Assembly (NCBI GenBank): GCA_945859605.1
Contig: OX243825.1
Coordinates: 30,214,329-30,278,328 of the forward strand
Origin: Lumbricus rubellus
Taxonomy: Eukaryota > Annelida > Clitellata > Crassiclitellata > Lumbricidae
Length of the DNA stretch: 64,000 nt
Direction: 5' to 3'
Below the pieces are notes generated by a model. It saw only the letters and a program-made list of their open reading frames with translations, had not been told where the DNA came from and ran no database searches. A program made the position numbers and the translations under genes. Numbering within the stretch: position 1 is the stretch's first letter; every line of letters begins with the position of its first letter. Shown here one piece after another: positions 43,857 to 54,817 of this stretch.

Positions 43857-44290
43857 TGTTTCCGTTTGTTGGTGACAGGGTGTTAAAAAAAATGCAGGCA
43901 AAGCAAGACGGCAGGGCGGACGCCGTCCCTACACTATTGCAGCCATAACCTCTAGTGGCCAGGTGACCTTGACCACCGAATTTGGTGTTCAACTGGCAAC
44001 ACGCTATAACATTGCTCTTTTGAAGCCATACATTGATCCAACTGAGGGCAATGTCACATCCAATGCAAATGTCAACGAGCAGCAAGTCACTCAGGTTCTA
44101 CGAGAAGTTGCCACAGAGGAGAGTCCATCAAACTCAACCAATCTTGGTGAAGGAACGTCAGTGGGGAACACACTCCAAGAAGCGGTCACAGCAGAAGAGT
44201 TTCACACAGATTAAACTGCTAACTACTATGAACGCCTAAGAAAAGGCAGATCATCACTAACTGTTTCCGTTGGAGACAGGGTGTTAAAGA
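43857..44290 (+). pseudogene. Integrase C-terminal remnant, copy 3
   Basis: It has the best preserved tail: I-T-S-S-G-Q-V-T-L-T-T-E-F-G and N-I-A-L-L-K-P-Y without the TAG of copies 1 and 2, then the Glu/Thr/Ser-rich end. The upstream GDRVL part is frameshifted. Confidence 0.58.
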
Positions 44291-44730
44291 AAAATGCCCG
44301 CATAGCACAAGTTAAGGAATATTCCCTGTGGTCAATCCACACCGGCGAGCTGGTGCTATTAATACGCACACTAATCAACTACCGGCTGACACAACTTTCA
44401 CAGACCTGCTGGCCACTGCGGTTACTTCGTACAGACTAATCAGATTGAGTAAAGTCGGACTAAAGTCATTGTGTGTGAAACAACGAAACGCACAGACCAC
44501 GTTCTAGTTCCCGCTGCTGATCAGTGAATGATGTAAAAAAAATAAAAGATCAATTGCTACAACTGGAGCAGACTTGTTGCAGAGAGAAGGCCTAATGATG
44601 AGGAGGACATGTGCTACGCCTGGAATAAAAATGCCCTGGCATGCATAGCATAGGTAGGGGAAAATTCTACCTACCATTGCAGAGCGAAAACTTTAAAAAA
44701 TCGAGATTGGAGGGCACATCCTCTCCGCAA

Positions 44731-45783
44731 ACCCTGCTAGACGAGTCGCACCTCGTCGATCCTCCCTCGGCCGTTCGTTCGCCCACCAAAGTGCGCACCA
44801 AGTCTTCACCTACGGTCTACACTGTCAGGAAATGGACACATGTTAATAATTCTTTAGTTCCGCTGTGTGCTGATTCACACGTGCTTTTGAAACACTGGAT
44901 AATTGGGATATTTGTTGCGCGACGGTAATTTCGGTACCACTTTACCGTTTCTAAGATAGGACTAGATAGGTTTCTCTAATAATAAGCGGGACTTCGATCT
45001 GTCCCTTTTTCCGGTTATACGGAAATGAGCACTCATGATTTTCATTCTTTGGTTCCAATGTGTCTTAATTTACGTGTAGACCAATATGAAAATCAATGAA
45101 TATTTGTTGCATCACTTCAGTCACATTAAGGTAGGCCAAAGCTTTGCATTCCCAGAATTCGTCGTAGCAGTAAAGAGACGAGACAACAGAAACAGAGGAA
45201 TTAAGACACAGAAGGATGTTGAGAAGGGTATGTTCTGCACTTTGTACTTAAAATTCCTTGTAAGTGAGAAAGTGCTTAGGCCCAAGTGCACTGTGCATTT
45301 CTATGCACCGTCTAAATAATAATTAATCAGTCATCGAGTTGGTTCAAAACCATCGATTTCCGCAACACAGAAAACGATTACATCTACTAAAGCAGAACTC
45401 GCCGAATCAACAGCAAAGGAAAAGGGATGTCAGAGAAACCATCCTCGAGAAAAGCGGCAAAAGCGGACAACACACGGCGGCAGAGACTTGAGAGACGAAC
45501 TCGCCGTAGCAGCAAAAGCGGGCAAGCCAAAATAGAAAATGGAGAAACTGCAAGCATAAGAAGCAGGTACTCAAGTCTGTGAACTGCCACTTCCGTTTCG
45601 ACCAGAAGTGGAAGCGGTACGAGGTCCCCGAGGTTATGCTGCCATTATGCTGAGATATCGTATGCATATTTCACTCTCACTACCAATTACTGTAAGATTG
45701 GTATATAGAAGAAGAGTTTTAAACCACAGAACTCGCCGAAGTTAGGCTATCAAATAATGTGTTTTAATCGTTTTCGGGAAAGA
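44731..45783. repeat. Large direct repeat, copy 2
   Basis: Pairs with 38383-39428. The duplication stops at 45783, where SINE sequence begins, which marks a rearrangement breakpoint. Confidence 0.8.
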
Positions 45784-45785
45784 AC

Positions 45786-45905
45786 TCCGTGAAACTCCGA
45801 TGCAGTGTCCGCTCTGCATCGGGAGCGCCTCTGAGTAGAGAGAGCTTGAAGGGGCGCTATAACAAGTGCGCATACAAACAAACAAACAAACAAACAAGGG
45901 TGTTT
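45786..45905 (+). mobile_element. SINE 3' fragment with (CAAA)n tail
   Basis: CGGGAGCGCCTCTGAGTAG and GAAGGGGCGCTATAAC match the tail of the 24590 SINE; a CAAA repeat follows. The tRNA-like head is absent. Confidence 0.65.
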
Positions 45906-46150
45906 CGCACTTCGTGCATTTTCTTGAGCTCTTGCCAGTAAGAAAGTGCTTAAGTGCGCATAATCTCCTCTGCCACACGGTGAAGTGCAGTTTAAATTGA
46001 CAACGAGGTTTGGCTGGATTGTTGCTGTTTAACGACACTGTCTTAGTAATAATCAAACATCAAGCCTGTTCATAAGCATCGATGCATAGGAAACGATTAC
46101 ATCCGCTATTTACAGATTTATACGAATCCTTGTTTCTGACTTTATATTAA

Positions 46151-46385
46151 AGCATAACTCGCCGAATCAGCAGCAAAGGGAAAGGGCATCAGAACAGTCC
46201 TCGAGAAAAGCGGCAAAAGCAGACAACATCCATCAGGGACTTGAGAGACGAACTCGCCGAAGCAGCAAAAGCTGGAACGCCAAAGCACAAAATAGAGAGG
46301 CTTCAAGCATACGAAAAAGGCACACAACTCCGTGAAGATCAACTTCCGTTTTGACCAGAAGTGCAAATGGTGTGGTGCACCGAGG
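46151..46385 (+). repeat. Dispersed repeat R2, further copy
   Basis: Fourth copy of the R2 block; here the frame with L-R-D-E-L-A-E-A-A-K and K-I-E-R-L-Q-A-Y-E-K is readable. Confidence 0.45.
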
Positions 46386-46389
46386 GCCC

Positions 46390-47025
46390 GAGAACCTAGG
46401 TTCTGTTTGCTATTTGCTCAAATGTCGAATGCATATCTTGCTTGATGATATGTTTAATATTAAACTAACGCGTTTTAAAATATTTATGTTTCTGTACAGA
46501 GATTGATTGACCCGTGTTTTCCAACTCTGATCGAATCTGATTTTCCTACGATGAAGCCAGATTAAGACTGCTATTCAAATTATTGTTTATGCACGTAAGT
46601 GTATAATCTGTAGTTCACTATCAAACTCGATAATATAGGCAAACAAGTAATCTCTTTCATTAGTGCTGCTAAGTTCCCTTCCCGCTAAATAGTATAACTT
46701 CATTTACAATACAATAGTGAATGTCTTAGCTAGACATTAGTATTATCACATTTTAGTGTATCCTACCAATACTATAGCTATTCGGTCGCTCTTCCTTTCA
46801 ACGTTACAAAATCCACTCACAAGCGTCTGGCAAACGAAATACAAACGGAAAATATCTTAGATTCGTAGTCTGTCAAGTTCTCTGTCAAAAGGTCGGTTGC
46901 TTAGCTTTTGCAATTTGATTTAATTAATCAGGTTCTATAATTGTTATTTACACTGGCTTGACTAGGCCTACAGGTTTGTCCATGAGCTTAATTTGAACGA
47001 CATTTCAAAAGTAGGTTATCTGCCG
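46390..47025. other. No gene recognised
   Basis: AT-rich; nothing recognisable on either strand. Confidence 0.4.
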
Positions 47026-47029
47026 ATTG

Positions 47030-47370
47030 AAATATAGAGGTGATGGTGGTGGTGGGACGATGTGTGGATCTCTTGGCGCCGTATATGTGGCTGCCTCAAT
47101 GGAGTCCGTCGATCACTTGTCTCTGAATGTGCGTCTGTCATTGTCAAGGCGCCATTGTAGCAGCATGGCTGTGTTATGGCGCCATAGAAATTGTCGTCAT
47201 TACATTACTAAAGAGGAGTATAAATATAGGTCGCGTAAGGTATATAAGCCAGTCGCAGCCCAGTCACAAGTTCTTAAAACGGAATAATATTTTCATCAGT
47301 CATTCAACCCCAGCTAACGTCATCGAAAGTAGAAAACTATAAGCTTACGTAGGTGGCAGAGTGAAGACGA
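47030..47370 (+). promoter_or_regulatory. LTR-like segment with TATA box
   Basis: TATAAATATAGG at about 47219 and TATATAAG nearby, followed by TGGCAGAGTGAAGACG (about 47353), which resembles a primer-binding region after an LTR. No matching 3' LTR is seen, so the call is tentative. A phrase at 47160-47195 is shared with a SINE-like tail at 28890. Confidence 0.3.
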
Positions 47371-48049
47371 TGTGACAGAGACTTTCAAACATGAATTCTA
47401 TAACCACACACACACGCAAACCAGAGTGTAAAACAGACAGCCAACTTATAAACAAATATACAGGCACACCATTGCGCAAGATTTTAAATCTATGATTTAA
47501 CTTTGTACAAGTCTTGAAAAGCATTTCGATTTAGAGGAGATCATAGATCATCGTATGCACCCGCCTACTGTTAATCAGAAATATTCTTGGTTCCAAAGAG
47601 GAGTACCACAATTTGATTGACAAACTTTGGGTTCTATGAGCTAAAAGCGAGATTTCAACAGACTGGCCTACAAGTGTCCTAACAGCTTTAGACATAGGAA
47701 AAAGTCAGTTGATTGATTTGGCACGTGGGTCAGTATTGGGGGACACTTTGGAGAAGAAAAGACATGAGAACAAATCAAGTTGTCGTTTGTCTGGTCAAAG
47801 ATGCGCAGACACGTTTTTGAAGTTTTGCAAGTCATGCGAGAAGCGTCAGTGAACGTTGTGCCTATTAGGTATGTGACTTATGTCGATCAACTGACTTCAT
47901 TTTCTGACACAAGATCCAAACAAGACAAATTATCGTCTATGGATCTAAAAAAGTCTCAAATGCTTAGGTCACAACGCATGAATACATCTGACTAAAAGAC
48001 TTAGGTCAGGATATAACAAAGGCAGAAAACGACTAAGCTTAAATCAGTT

Positions 48050-48410
48050 GTCGCGTATAATTTGTGCACAGTAGCCAATCTGTCGCTCCATACTGGAAAC
48101 GTGTTCGGCACAAAGGATGCGGACAACGGTCTAAATCTTTTCAAATGCGACTCTTGGAAATGCGGAGGCTCTTGGTCCAACGCATGTTTCTATGGTAGGC
48201 CTAATTTGAATGCCTGCTACAGATCGATTTACTGTTACTATGAACGCAGCAGAGATTCAAATCGGAATTGTGAAATCCATTGTCAAAACCACATTAAAGC
48301 TGCTATGCTAGACAAAATCTGTGAACTAGCTGCAGTGAATATATGTATTCTTCTTCACGGATGACCTCGCTGATAACCGGGGTTATTTAGGTAAGCAGCA
48401 TGGTGCCTCG
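48050..48410 (+). pseudogene. Cys-rich ORF fragment, copy 1
   Basis: An open frame (48062-48364) contains N-V-F-G-T-K-D-A-D and then a Cys-rich run with W-S-N-A-C. A diverged copy follows at 48600-48900. The 3' part (48242-48403) recurs at 58263-58440. The family is not recognised; a retroelement accessory or envelope-like origin is possible but unproven. Confidence 0.35.
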
Positions 48411-48599
48411 TATTTTCACGTGTTATCTGCTAAACAAGAAATTCGACGAGTAATCATTGTTATCGCTCTTGCTAGACCAGCTAAGCTCAACTAATGCCAT
48501 TCATAATTAGGCTATCGCTGCCTATAACCAGCCGCCCGACTTTAAATAAGACTTAGATCAAGATGCAACAAAGGCAGAATACGATACCATAATTATATC

Positions 48600-48905
48600 A
48601 ATAAATTGCTGTTGCGCAATTTTTTGCACAAAGACAATCTGTCGCTCCATGATGCTGAAAACGTGTTCGGTACAAAAGATGCGGATGTCTGAACATTTCT
48701 AAATGTGGCCCTCCGAGACGCGGATGCTGGTGGTCTAACGCCTGTTCATATGGCTGCTATGGCAGTTAGAATGCCAGCTGCATATAATAGATTTACTGCC
48801 ACAATAATGGAAGTAAAAGCACAGATGACAAGCACACAAATAAAAATTACTACAGTCGTGCTATTGTCAATCCGATTGCCATGCGTTGCCACATGTCCAC
48901 CGCCG
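48600..48905 (+). pseudogene. Cys-rich ORF fragment, copy 2
   Basis: Repeats the N-V-F-G-T-K-D-A-D phrase and the W-S-N-A-C Cys cluster of copy 1 with frameshifts, about 540 bases downstream. Confidence 0.35.
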
Positions 48906-49788
48906 GTTGCAATGAAATGGGCGAGACCCGAAGATATGCGCTTTTATAGCGCCACGACCGAGCAAGCGTCTGAGTGGAATGTATCGCCTGGGTTATGGTT
49001 TGTACGTTGGTTAGAAGTAGTCGTTTCTATTCTGGTGCCTAGGTATTAGTTGCTAAAGTGCATTTTAATTGTTCCTGACTTAGTATTAAAACAGAACTCG
49101 CCGCAGCAGTAAAGAAACAACAGAACGGCAACAAAGGAATTACGACATCGAAGTCACGTCTAAGTCCACTTCTATGCACCTTCTAAATAATAATAAACCA
49201 TCAAGTTGGTTCATAAACTTCGATTTCCATTATATAAGAAATCTATTATTTATAAACAGAGTTTTCACTGTGTTTCTTGAGCGCTATTTTAACCGTATAC
49301 AAGGTAGGCCTAGGCTATATGTAATTTCCTTGTTCATGACCTTGTATTGATTTGAAATAGAACTCGAAGCAGACTACAAAACAAAATCACGACAGAAAAT
49401 AGAGAAGCTTCAGGCCGCTGAAAATGGTTCGTTTACTCGCCGAAGCAGAAAAAGTGGAATGGTCATCACGATTCAATCGGAAAGCTCTACCTTTCGATGT
49501 GAATATCGAACTATTACTGTTCTCTTCATCTTAACATGGAGATATGGCTGATACGTAGACCTGGAAAGGACGAACTGGAATAGAGACAGCTCAGTACAGG
49601 AATATGGAGTTAAACGCGCCATCTGTCGACCTGGGAGACGCTGAGTCCGCATACGACGAAGAATCATCAATGGCGCATGCGTGACGGAAGAAAGAGAAGA
49701 ACATCTTTGCCATTCAAGTACTTGGAAGTTTGACAGGCGAAGAAGCGGAAGAGCTGTATTTGAATTACGTTCCACACTCACATGATTA

Positions 49789-50290
49789 AACATGCTTAAG
49801 CTCACTGCTCTGTTCCTATTTGACAGCAGTCCAGATAGTGATCCTGAGAACAGAGTGGTCGTAACGTTTTAGTTGCCGGGAGGCATCACCAAGGCAAGCT
49901 GCTTTCTCTCTCTAGCAGTCTAATAAAAAAGTACATGTCTTATGAACATTTGATTGTAGAAGGGAACATTTACTGTTGAATGGAATCTTTTCCGGAATTT
50001 GCTACTGCATTGGTGATAATTTGGACAAGACAATCGCCCGGCGAAATGGTCACTCGAATAATTATCATAAGAAAATATGCTTCTCTACATTGAACACAGT
50101 TGGTTAATCACGGGATCGGATCCAACGTAGCCTCCTCTCACTCTCGAGGAAGAAAAAGAACTGTCAGAATGGTTCGTTGACCATTATCCCATAAAACACA
50201 TAAACAGCGGATTTCTGCAATTGCATTGGTGATAAGGTTGATGAGATAATCGAATGGAGAAATGGTCACTCGAACTTCGAGATAACCTCC
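49789..50290. repeat. Direct repeat of about 0.5 kb, copy 1
   Basis: Closely matches 51266-51775. It includes AGTTGCCGGGAGGCATCACC and GGATCCAACGTAGCCTCC. Its end carries a decayed copy of the 41095 core (P-P-L-T-L-E-E-E-K-E-L-S-E-W). Confidence 0.75.
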
Positions 50291-50715
50291 ATCATCAACT
50301 GATCCTTTGACGGCCATAAGAAATAGGATTTCCTCGACAATCCGACGAGAAAATATTGCTATTTTAGAGAATTTGGATTTTACGATTGACATTAATTTTG
50401 ACGACTGTGAATGCATGCATGTAGGGAGGCGGCTAGGCCTTTTCAAACTAAGCGCTACTGCGAGAGACTGCGTCTAGAGCTGGAAAGTCGGCACCGAGCA
50501 GAGAAACGAGAGGGTCGAGAGAATTTGCGACTGTGATGAAGAGAAGAGATTGCAACGTTGGTCATTTCTTGTGTACGGTATGTGCTTTGAGCACAGTGTC
50601 TTCTTTCATAGCTATAGTCGAATACACGGATACACCATAAGAGGACGAACGCTCTTAAGCAATTAAACTCTATACTCGTCAATAGACATTCGCAGAGATT
50701 GCAGTAGAAATTCAT

Positions 50716-50880
50716 ATGGGAAATACTGTGCCAGTTGGTGGTGGAGATGTGTCAGGTGATGTTGCTTCAGTGCCAGTTGGTGGTGGAGATGTGCTACTAA
50801 GTAATATTAACTCACCAGAAAGAAACAGCATATTGGCTCTGCATCCTTTTCCAAAAGCACCACCCCATCAAAATAAATGA
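50716..50880 (+). CDS. Small ORF (54 aa) with duplicated octapeptide
   Basis: Starts M-G-N-T-V-P-V-G-G-G-D-V; the segment V-P-V-G-G-G-D-V occurs twice. The N-terminal M-G-N would suit N-myristoylation. There is no homologue I recognise and the ORF may be chance. Confidence 0.2.
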   Translation: MGNTVPVGGGDVSGDVASVPVGGGDVLLSNINSPERNSILALHPFPKAPPHQNK

Positions 50881-51158
50881 AATGCAGAAGCATCTCAGAT
50901 TTTGACTTCTTCACATATCGCCCGAGTTCTTGGCTAAACCTAGTACGCTATAATATCGTGGTGGTATGTTTGCTAAGGCTCAGAAATATCAAATAAATAT
51001 GTATCAAGTGAACTGCAATCAGATGGGAATATATTATCTGCGAAATAGATTGTTTGTGCGACTTTGTTATAAACCTGATTTTATAATAGTAGATATTATC
51101 TTTGCTAAAAATGATCCATCACAGTGGAAATAATGATGTTCTTGTCATTATTATGTAG

Positions 51159-51258
51159 GTGTCACTGGGATAATAACGAATCCACCAGTGAATGCAGTTG
51201 CTGAAGATGGAGGTCAGGCGAGGTTCAGTTGTACGTCAGACGAAGCTTTTCAGTACTG
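51159..51258 (+). pseudogene. Truncated Ig-like domain exon
   Basis: After acceptor TTATGTAG, a phase-1 frame reads I-T-N-P-P-V-N-A-V-A-E-D-G-G-Q-A-R-F-S-C. This is the start of an I-set immunoglobulin domain up to its first cysteine. The frame stops at TGA 51258, a few bases before the 0.5-kb direct repeat begins at 51266, so the exon was cut by that insertion. Confidence 0.6.
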
Positions 51259-51265
51259 ATTAGAC

Positions 51266-51775
51266 ATGTTTAATCTCACTGCTCTATTCCGATTTGCCAG
51301 TAGTCCAGATAGTGATCCTGGCAACAAAGTGGTCTTGCTCGGAACGTTCTAGTTGCCGGGAGACAACACCAAGGCAAGCTGCTTTCTCTCTCTAGCAGTA
51401 TAATAAAAAAGTACATGTCTTATTAACATTTGATTGTAGAAGGGAACATTTACTGCTGAATGGAATCTTTTCCGGAATTTGCCACTGCAATGGTGACAAC
51501 TTGGACCAGACAATCGCACGGTGAAATGGTCACTCGAATAATTATCATCATAAAATATGCTTCCCTACATTGAACACAGTTGGTTAATTGCGGGTTCGGA
51601 TCCAACGTAGCCTCCTCTCACTCTCGAGGAAGAAAAAAGAACTGTCAGAATGGTGGTTGACCATAATCCCATGAAACATATAAATTGCGGAATCTGTAAC
51701 TGCATTGCTAATAAGGTGGACAAGATAATCGTCTGGCGAAATGGTCACTCGAACTTCGGATACTTGAAGCTCTAC
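51266..51775. repeat. Direct repeat of about 0.5 kb, copy 2
   Basis: Second copy of 49789-50290. The decayed core here reads W-xx-D-H-N-P-M-K-H-I-N-C-G and C-N-C-I-A-N-K-V-D. Confidence 0.75.
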
Positions 51776-51779
51776 ATTT

Positions 51780-52590
51780 GAGATTTTGCTCGACAATCCG
51801 ACGAGCAAGCTTAAGTGGTTATTACAACTAGAAAGCCTGCTAAACTGTTGGGTTCCAATTCCAGAAGGCCGCCATTCAAAGGTTATGCATTGCTATGATG
51901 AATCTGTTGGTTTAGAACATGATTCGTGACTGAGTGGCTGTCAGCAGACCATGGTTGTTGTGCACACTAGAAAACTAACTTAGTAAAATCGATGGCTATC
52001 GTAACAAGACTTACGCCTAACGAGTTTTCGTTGCAAAGTGCGGATATGATTTGATTATTATAGCCTAAGAGTAGGCCACAGTTTCGTGAAATCGTACGCT
52101 ATGAGTGAAGAACATAGGACCTTTATATTGGGACATTCAACGTAACCTTCACAATTAACTATTATTAAGTTGATCTGCGTACATGGATATTAGCCTAATA
52201 ATCCCATTGCCACTGAGTGGCTATTTCATATAATTGCGGTATTAAACTCCCCTTCTCAAAGGTTATTAGGCCTACGCGGCTCACGTGAGCTGACATCATA
52301 GGACTCCCCTTCCTAGAGGCTATTACACGGTCTAGTAAGATCGTAGTGTGTTGCCACTTTAGGACTACCTCCTCAGCTGCTATCACAAGGCCTACAGATG
52401 TTGCAGAAAATACATGTAGGACTTCCATTCTTAGCTGCAGTGACAAGGTCTGCATGTCGTCTGACATGACAATATTGCCAACCGGATATGGAGTTCAACG
52501 GGATACCTGTCTACCATGGGAGACGCCGAGTACGTATACGACGAAGGATCATCATTGCTTTTCACTATAAAATAATATCTTTTAATTATT
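51780..52590. other. No gene; internal short repeats
   Basis: Loose 65-bp repeats around TAGGACTCCCCTTCC and TAGGACTACCTCCTC lie at 52250-52460. A 70-bp stretch (52484-52556, GGAGACGCCGAGTACG) also occurs at 49605-49675. Confidence 0.4.
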
Positions 52591-52602
52591 GTTATCGAGA
52601 AT

Positions 52603-52925
52603 GAACTCTTTCGACGCCTGGCTGAATCATCCTCAATGTGAAGAGCGGGAGGAATATTTCTGGCTGACGTTCAGTCGTTTCTTCGATCTTTAATTTGTCT
52701 CCGAACTCGACCCTCATTTGACCAGAGAGGAAGAGGACGAGTACGAATGTGGCCATCGTGGCATTTCAACCAATGCGAACTGACGTCGTGTCAACGTCAT
52801 TAGCAATTGAGAGCTGAGAGGGTAAATCCGCGATCCGTTGACAACTACTTCGGCCTGTTAAAAGTTCATCGGCCGCACCTAACAGAGGAAGGTTGCATGG
52901 AACCGCCATCGCAACACTAGCTTGG
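52603..52925 (+). pseudogene. Pre-gag ORF family, fragment d
   Basis: It begins with an ATG: M-N-S-F-D-A-W-L-N-H-P-Q-C-E-E-R, then F-S-R-F-F-D-L, a stop, L-D-P-H-L-T-R-E-E-E-D-E-Y-E-C-G, and further on R-D-P-L-T and E-E-G-C-M-E-P-P. Its last part lies inside the left 404-bp direct repeat. Confidence 0.55.
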
Positions 52926-53288
52926 TTATGGAACTTCTATGTCGTTTAATCGTTACTGACAATTTTCAAATACAGTTAGTATCTTATAACCGAAGAAAGT
53001 TCGAGAGTAAGAAAGCGCACAACGATGCGGCTAGACGAAAGAAGAGCACAACGGTGAGACCAGACGAGGACGGGGCAAGAAAGAGCGGACGCTTCTCCGC
53101 CTTTCTCCGTCAATTCTCCGCCACTTCTTCGCAACTTTTCCGCCACGTCTACGCCAGACGTGGGCGGTGTCTGAAAGAGCAGTAACTTCTGACAGACGTG
53201 TGCGGTGCCGGAAGGAAGTGGCACTTTTATGCAAGACGCGGCCAGCGGTCGTAAAGTGAACGGCGTCATGGCTGCAACTGCCGACGCT
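52885..53288. repeat. 404-bp direct repeat, left copy
   Basis: It matches 55028-55431 over exactly 404 bases with about ten substitutions and no indel by eye (about 97.5% identity). It does not start TG or end CA, so it is not a canonical LTR. The first part is pre-gag ORF sequence, the rest is GC-rich. Confidence 0.9.
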
Positions 53289-53391
53289 ACAAGATGCTAC
53301 AATAATATCAATCAATTCAGACTATCTATTTGAAAAATATGGACTGACATATAAGACTGATAGACAATGTCATTTTCCATTGTATGCTGAC

Positions 53392-54774
53392 ATGGAGTGT
53401 CATTATTCAGATGACGAGACTCATGAAGATATTCCAGATGCATCAGATATACACGAGGAATATAATCCAACACAACAGGAATATTTATATGAGATATCGC
53501 AAGAACCTTCACCATTGATATACTATGAACAAGCTTCACCATTGATACATTATAGACAAGATGTATATGAACCAATTCCAAACTGGTATTATGAACAAGG
53601 TGCGCGTGAATCTATTCCAAGTTGGTATTACGATCCACAGCCAATATATTATTATACAACAGAAGATCAAGGACTGAATCCATATGCAGAAGATCAAGGA
53701 CTGAATCCATATGCAGAAGATCAAGGACTGAATCCATATGCAGAAGATCAAGGACTGAATCCATATGCAGAAGATCAAGGACTGAATCCATATGCAGAAG
53801 ATCAAGGACTGAATCCATATGCAGAAGATCAAGGACTGAATCCATATGCAGAAGATCAAGGACTGAATCCATATGCAGAAGATCAAGGACTGAATCCATA
53901 TGCAGAAGATCAAGGACTGAATCCATATGCAGAAGATCAAGGACTGAATCCATATGCAGAAGATCAAGGACTGAATCCATATGCAGAAGATCAAGGACTG
54001 AATCCATATGCAGAAGATCAAGGACTGAATCTATATGCAGAAGATCAAGGACTGAATCCATATGCAGAAGATCAAGGACTGAATCCATATGCAGAAGATC
54101 AAGGACTGAATCCATATGCAGAAGATCAAGGACTGAATCCATATGCAGAAGATCAAGGACTGAATCCATATGCAGAAGATCAAGGACTGAATCCATATGC
54201 AGAAGATCAAGGACTGAATCCATATGCAGAGAATCCACATGCAGAGAATCCATATGCAGATCACCATGAAATAAATCCATTTGAAACAGAACATCAAGAA
54301 ATAAATCAGTTTATTCCATTGTTTCCAGTGTATCCAATTTATCCAGATGATGAACAATTGATTCCAGTGTATCCATATGATGAACAATTGATTCCAGTGT
54401 ATCCAGATGAGGAACAATTGATTCCAGTGTATCCAGATGAGGAACAATTGATTCCAGTGTATCCAGATGAGGTACAATTGATTCCAGTGTATCCAGATGA
54501 GGAACAATTGATTCCAATTTATCCAGATGAGGAACAATTTATTCCAGTTGGTCAATTAATTCCAATGTACCAAGAAGTGGAATCATCTATTCCAATTGAT
54601 CAATTTATTCCAGTGTATCAAGAGATGGAACAATTCATTCCAATTGGTACTCATGATTATATGAATCAAGATATGAATCAATTCATTCCAATGAATCAAG
54701 ATATGAATCAATTCATTCAAGATGATACAACAACACAATTGAATTTAATTATGTTAATCTGTTCCAAATTATAA
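53392..54774 (+). CDS. Low-complexity acidic repeat protein (460 aa)
   Basis: The first ATG is 53392 (M-E-C-H-Y-S-D-D-E-T-H); the frame stays open to TAA at 54774. Residues 1-90 are Tyr/Pro/Glu-rich. Next come 21 copies of the nonapeptide E-D-Q-G-L-N-P-Y-A with one change (P to L), then about seven 10-residue units like Y-P-D-E-E-Q-L-I-P-V, then a tail of M-N-Q-D and F-I-P motifs. There is no signal peptide, membrane segment or known domain. Composition suggests an extended, acidic, Pro/Tyr-rich protein. The segment is bracketed by 404-bp direct repeats and followed by a second repeat ORF. It could be a real repeat-protein gene carried by a retroelement, or a minisatellite that happens to stay open; constant codon usage in the units suggests recent expansion. 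Confidence 0.5.
   Translation: MECHYSDDETHEDIPDASDIHEEYNPTQQEYLYEISQEPSPLIYYEQASPLIHYRQDVYEPIPNWYYEQGARESIPSWYYDPQPIYYYTTEDQGLNPYAEDQGLNPYAEDQGLNPYAEDQGLNPYAEDQGLNPYAEDQGLNPYAEDQGLNPYAEDQGLNPYAEDQGLNPYAEDQGLNPYAEDQGLNPYAEDQGLNPYAEDQGLNPYAEDQGLNLYAEDQGLNPYAEDQGLNPYAEDQGLNPYAEDQGLNPYAEDQGLNPYAEDQGLNPYAEDQGLNPYAENPHAENPYADHHEINPFETEHQEINQFIPLFPVYPIYPDDEQLIPVYPYDEQLIPVYPDEEQLIPVYPDEEQLIPVYPDEVQLIPVYPDEEQLIPIYPDEEQFIPVGQLIPMYQEVESSIPIDQFIPVYQEMEQFIPIGTHDYMNQDMNQFIPMNQDMNQFIQDDTTTQLNLIMLICSKL
53662..54228. repeat. 27-bp minisatellite, 21 units
   Basis: 567 bases, exactly 21 units of 27 bp with almost no variation (one C to T). The unit has no stop in four of six frames, which explains long overlapping ORFs on both strands. 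Confidence 0.95.
54331..54540. repeat. 30-bp minisatellite, 7 units
   Basis: Units around ATTCCAGTGTATCCAGATG follow with a 30-bp period and encode decapeptides. They are more diverged than the 27-bp array, so probably older. Confidence 0.88.
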
Positions 54775-54817
54775 TAAGTCAAACAGAAATGTCGAACTTG
54801 TTTCAACTGCAACTCAA

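Noticed and set aside
53662..54228. CRISPR array
   Set aside because: The units are contiguous with no spacers and the genome is eukaryotic.
53612..54280. Minus-strand and +3 frames over the 27-bp array
   Set aside because: They exist only because the repeat unit lacks stops in those frames; they have no unique sequence beyond the array except a few codons.
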